The notes under the pieces were generated by a model. The model was not told where the DNA came from and searched no databases. It saw only the letters and a list, made by a program, of their open reading frames with translations. From contig NZ_CP107780.1 of the NCBI RefSeq assembly GCF_036345175.1, positions 8,680,001-8,744,000 on the forward strand: a stretch of DNA of 64,000 bases, written 5' to 3'. Source of the DNA: Streptomyces sp. NBC_00576 (GTDB lineage: Bacteria > Actinomycetota > Actinomycetes > Streptomycetales > Streptomycetaceae). Made by a program: the position numbers and the translations under genes. Position 1 is the first letter of the stretch, and every line of letters begins with the position of its first letter. Below, piece after piece: positions 61,548 to 64,000 of the stretch.

Positions 61548-62236
61548 GACCGGCCCGCGTTCTCCTCGCCGCCTTCGCCCTCACCGCGGCCGTCGACCTG
61601 ATCGCCCTCGTGGTCGGCTCGGACACCGGGCACGCCCTCGCCAAACCCCTCCTGATGCCGCTCCTCGCCGCTCACATCCATCTGTGCGGCGCCCCCCGCC
61701 TCCTCCCCGTCGCCCTCCTCCTCGGCTGGGCCGGCGACGTCCTGCTCCTCTCCGACGCCGATCCGGCGTTCCTGGCGGGTATGGCCTCCTTCGCGGCCGG
61801 TCACGTCTGTTACCTCGTCGTCTTCAGGAGGTACGGCGGCACCGTGAACGGCACCCCGCGCGCGCGTGCCGCAAGCGGTCGGCTCGCGGGGGCCTACGCT
61901 CTGGCCCTCGCCGTCACCCTCGCCGCCCTCTGGCCCGGCCTCCCCACCGAACTCCGCATCCCGGTCGCCGGATACAGCCTCCTGCTGACCTCGATGGCCT
62001 ACCGGGCCACCGCACTCGGCCTCCTCGCCGGCACGGGCGGCGCGCTCTTCCTGCTCTCGGACACCCTCATCGCGACCGGCGTCGCGGACCTGCCCCAGTT
62101 GCCGGCCCCCGACTTCTGGATCATGCTCACGTACGTTGCCGCTCAGTGGTCGCTGGCCGAAGGCGTGCTCAGAGCCGCACGGACCGCCCCTCGCCGCCCC
62201 GTCACGTCCAGCGGATCGGCACCGGCAGCGCCGTGA
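61544..62236 (+). CDS. Lysoplasmalogenase (YhhN/TMEM86 family)
   Basis: 230 aa from the GTG overlapping the desaturase stop. About eight helices with the family motifs KPLLMPLLAAHI near 35, LLLGWAGDVLLLSDADPAFLAGMASFAAGHVCYLVVF around 60-95 (the Asp pair is catalytic in TMEM86) and GALFLLSDTLIA near 165. The family hydrolyses the vinyl-ether bond of lysoplasmalogens. Coupling to an AGMO-like oxygenase points to ether-lipid turnover. Its last 35 bases overlap the convergent copD gene. Confidence 0.88.
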   Translation: MRPARVLLAAFALTAAVDLIALVVGSDTGHALAKPLLMPLLAAHIHLCGAPRLLPVALLLGWAGDVLLLSDADPAFLAGMASFAAGHVCYLVVFRRYGGTVNGTPRARAASGRLAGAYALALAVTLAALWPGLPTELRIPVAGYSLLLTSMAYRATALGLLAGTGGALFLLSDTLIATGVADLPQLPAPDFWIMLTYVAAQWSLAEGVLRAARTAPRRPVTSSGSAPAAP

Positions 62237-63239
62237 GCAGCCCCGACACCGCGAGCACCAGCCCCAGCGCGACGACCTCGGCGCGCGCGGGGGAGTACGC
62301 GGTCAGCGGGTCGGCCGCCCGGCTCAGCCGCAGCCGCGCCCACAGGGCGAGCACGGCGACGGTGACCACGACGATCACCTTGGCGAGCAGCGTGCGGCCG
62401 TACGCCGTCGACGTCAGCTGGTCCAGGACAGTCTCCGGCGGCATCCGGCGCAGCGTGCTCCAGATGCCCGTCGCGGTGATCAGGGCGAGCAGAACGGCCG
62501 CCACGCGCGCGTAGAGACCCAACAACGCCACGCGCGCCTCATGGGCAGCCTCCCAGAGGGGCAACGTCCGTAGGACGTACAGCAGTCCGCCCACCCACAG
62601 TGCCGCGCACATGAGGTGGACGAAGGTCAGAGCCGAGCCGGTCAGCGGATCTGTCTCCGGCGCCGGATGGGCCCGAAGTGCCTCCGCAACGGCCACCGCC
62701 GCCAACGGCCAGACCTGCATGGCAGGGCGGGCCGAGAGGGCGCACAGGACCGCCGCGGCGAACCCGTTGACCTCCAGCAGCGCGAGCTTGCCGTCCCGCG
62801 ACTCGTACAGGCCCCCGACATCGATAGCGGCCAGGCTGTGCGGCACGAGGTTGCCGGTCGACACCACCGAGGCCAGCCCCAGCGCGGCGACGAATCCGAC
62901 CCCGGCCGCGTACGGCGCCCAAGCGCGCGCCCGCTCCCGCGGCGCCCCGGGTAGCCTGCCGGCCAGCCGGCGCGCGAACAGCTCGCCCACCGGAACGCAC
63001 AGCGCGGCGAACAGCACCGTCCGCAGCAGCCCGATCCCGCTCACGCCCGGCGCGGCGGCCTCCCCGGTGCCGTACAGCGCGGCGGACGGGCCGAGCAGCG
63101 GTATCAGCGCGGCCAGCAGCACCAGGACCAGGACGGCGACGGCCCGGCCGGCCCCGGGGCGCCGCACGGGCTCGCTCGCGCCGGGCACCCCGGGCGTGGG
63201 TCTTGTCAAGGTCACCTCGAGATCTTCACCAGCCGTCAT
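62202..63239 (-). CDS. copD: Copper resistance D family membrane protein
   Basis: 345 aa from MTAGEDLEVTL. About eight helices. The C-terminal half is the CopD domain (LTFVHLMCAALWVGGLLYVLRTLPLW, conserved His and Trp; LYARVAAVLLALITATGIWSTLRRMP; TAYGRTLLAKVIVVVTVAVLALWARLRLSR). It is thought to move copper across the membrane together with a CopC domain; no CopC domain is fused here and none is adjacent. The convergent overlap with the lysoplasmalogenase gene is 35 bases. Confidence 0.88.
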   Translation of the reverse strand: MTAGEDLEVTLTRPTPGVPGASEPVRRPGAGRAVAVLVLVLLAALIPLLGPSAALYGTGEAAAPGVSGIGLLRTVLFAALCVPVGELFARRLAGRLPGAPRERARAWAPYAAGVGFVAALGLASVVSTGNLVPHSLAAIDVGGLYESRDGKLALLEVNGFAAAVLCALSARPAMQVWPLAAVAVAEALRAHPAPETDPLTGSALTFVHLMCAALWVGGLLYVLRTLPLWEAAHEARVALLGLYARVAAVLLALITATGIWSTLRRMPPETVLDQLTSTAYGRTLLAKVIVVVTVAVLALWARLRLSRAADPLTAYSPARAEVVALGLVLAVSGLLTALPVPIRWT

Positions 63240-63311
63240 AGAGCAGGACAAGTCAAGGAAAACAACTGGGAGGTACGGCATTCCGCCCATCGGTACGTTT
63301 GCGGCCCGACC

Positions 63312-64000
63312 GTGACTCAGCTCCAGCGCGGCGCGTCCGCTCCCCAGGGCCCGCCCGGCCGTTCCCACTCCGCCGGCGCCGACTGTTCGCGCCCCCGGCT
63401 CGGCGACGGTTTTGCGGGCGGTCACCGGCAAGCCAGGCGGCATTGCGTAAGTGCCCCGGCGGAGCCGGACACGGTCACCGACGCCGCGGACTCCTCCACC
63501 GAGGCCGAGGTGGCCGACGTGGACGCCGCTGCCTCCCCGTCGGCATGCAGCGACGGCGCGTACAAGACGGACGACCGCAAGGAATACGGCACCTACACCT
63601 GGTACATCGGCGACGGCGGTATGCCCGCCGGGTTGTCCAAGACGGATGTCAAGTGGGCGTTCATGGACGCCCTCGACAACATCACCGAGAGCTACAACAA
63701 CTGCGGCTTCGGCGACTCGGTCGGAGCCAAGGAGAACTACCTGGCCAACACCAGCCGGGAGGCGAGCGTCAACAGGAGCAGTCAGTGCACCGGCCAGGAC
63801 GGCCTGAGCGTGTGGGACGCCGGCGACATCAAGGACACCGCCGTCGCCGCGACCTGTTCGTACACTTGGTCAATGCCGGGGGTGAAGAACGACCTGCGTG
63901 AGGCCGACGTCCGTTTCAACACGTACGACAAGGACTTCACGAACAAGCCGACCAGCAGTTGCGCGAACAGGTTCTTCGATGTGCGCTCCGTCGGTACGCA
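63312..64000 (+). CDS. Partial matrixin-like zinc metalloprotease (cut by right edge)
   Basis: The frame is open from a GTG at 63312 to the window end (229 codons seen). The protein-like part begins near residue 49: APAEPDTVTDAADSS, then SACSDGAYKTDDRKEYGTYTWYIGD, VKWAFMDALDNITESYNNCGFGDSV and CANRFFDVRSVGT. In related secreted Streptomyces proteases this last segment runs straight into the HExxHxxGxxH zinc site, which would lie just past base 64000. No signal peptide is visible in the first 48 residues (Arg/Gly/Pro-rich), so the true start, or a frameshift or 5' truncation, is unresolved. Confidence 0.65.
   Translation, partial: MTQLQRGASAPQGPPGRSHSAGADCSRPRLGDGFAGGHRQARRHCVSAPAEPDTVTDAADSSTEAEVADVDAAASPSACSDGAYKTDDRKEYGTYTWYIGDGGMPAGLSKTDVKWAFMDALDNITESYNNCGFGDSVGAKENYLANTSREASVNRSSQCTGQDGLSVWDAGDIKDTAVAATCSYTWSMPGVKNDLREADVRFNTYDKDFTNKPTSSCANRFFDVRSVGT

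Overview
The window is high-GC actinobacterial DNA and almost certainly from a Streptomyces chromosome. Evidence: extreme third-position GC, frequent GTG starts, ATGA/GTGA gene overlaps, twin-arginine and LAETG (sortase) secreted proteins, an ectABCD ectoine/hydroxyectoine operon, a large cobalamin operon with a CobN/ChlID-type chelatase, and a pit gene behind an apparent PHO box. From memory, the gene order resembles the core-chromosome region of S. coelicolor around SCO1838-SCO1880; I could not check this by alignment. No tRNA, rRNA, CRISPR array, insertion sequence or prophage was seen.

Layout. 1-4.1 kb (minus): an ECF sigma factor, a membrane partner with an extracellular domain, a pectate lyase and a rhamnogalacturonan lyase, all pointing the same way. 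4.4-14.6 kb: a purine permease, a class B penicillin-binding protein, a GNAT, an IclR regulator divergent from a ketoglutarate-semialdehyde-type dehydrogenase, a DUF1349 protein, a second GNAT, a DsbA-like protein, a class V aminotransferase, and an ECF sigma factor whose C-terminal domain is thrown out of frame at a C run. 14.6-17.9 kb (minus): ectABCD. 18.2-24.1 kb: a PLP aminotransferase, a polar amino-acid-type ABC importer with an amidohydrolase, and a sortase-anchored wall protein.

24.2-42.3 kb is the cobalamin region. The operon cobD-cobQ-cobN-chlID-cobO-cobB-cobI has a compact cobalamin riboswitch and a candidate promoter upstream. A second set, cobM-cobL-cbiG/cobJ-(40-codon ORF)-cbiX-cobC, is separated from it by an inverted ZIP-family metal transporter gene. 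Nearly every junction is a 4-base overlap. cobA, cobG, cobH, cobK and the lower-ligand genes are absent and must lie elsewhere. A dispersed Streptomyces repeat is inserted in frame in the interdomain linker of cobB.

42.5-64 kb: a Pit phosphate transporter with a small membrane partner and PHO box, a GH25 lysozyme, a class II aldolase, an alpha/beta hydrolase, an ABC-F ATPase preceded by a 7-codon leader ORF, a small HTH protein, an enoyl-CoA hydratase, a five-gene Asp23/AmaP envelope-stress operon, an SDR, a GH15 enzyme, SURF1, a Cys-rich metal-binding protein, a DEDDh exonuclease-BRCT protein, a coupled sterol-desaturase/lysoplasmalogenase pair, CopD, and the beginning of a matrixin-like metalloprotease that runs off the right edge.

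Two families of dispersed repeats occur in the window: three copies of one and two of the other. Start codons were moved inward wherever a Shine-Dalgarno sequence, a 4-base overlap or family length favoured a later start.
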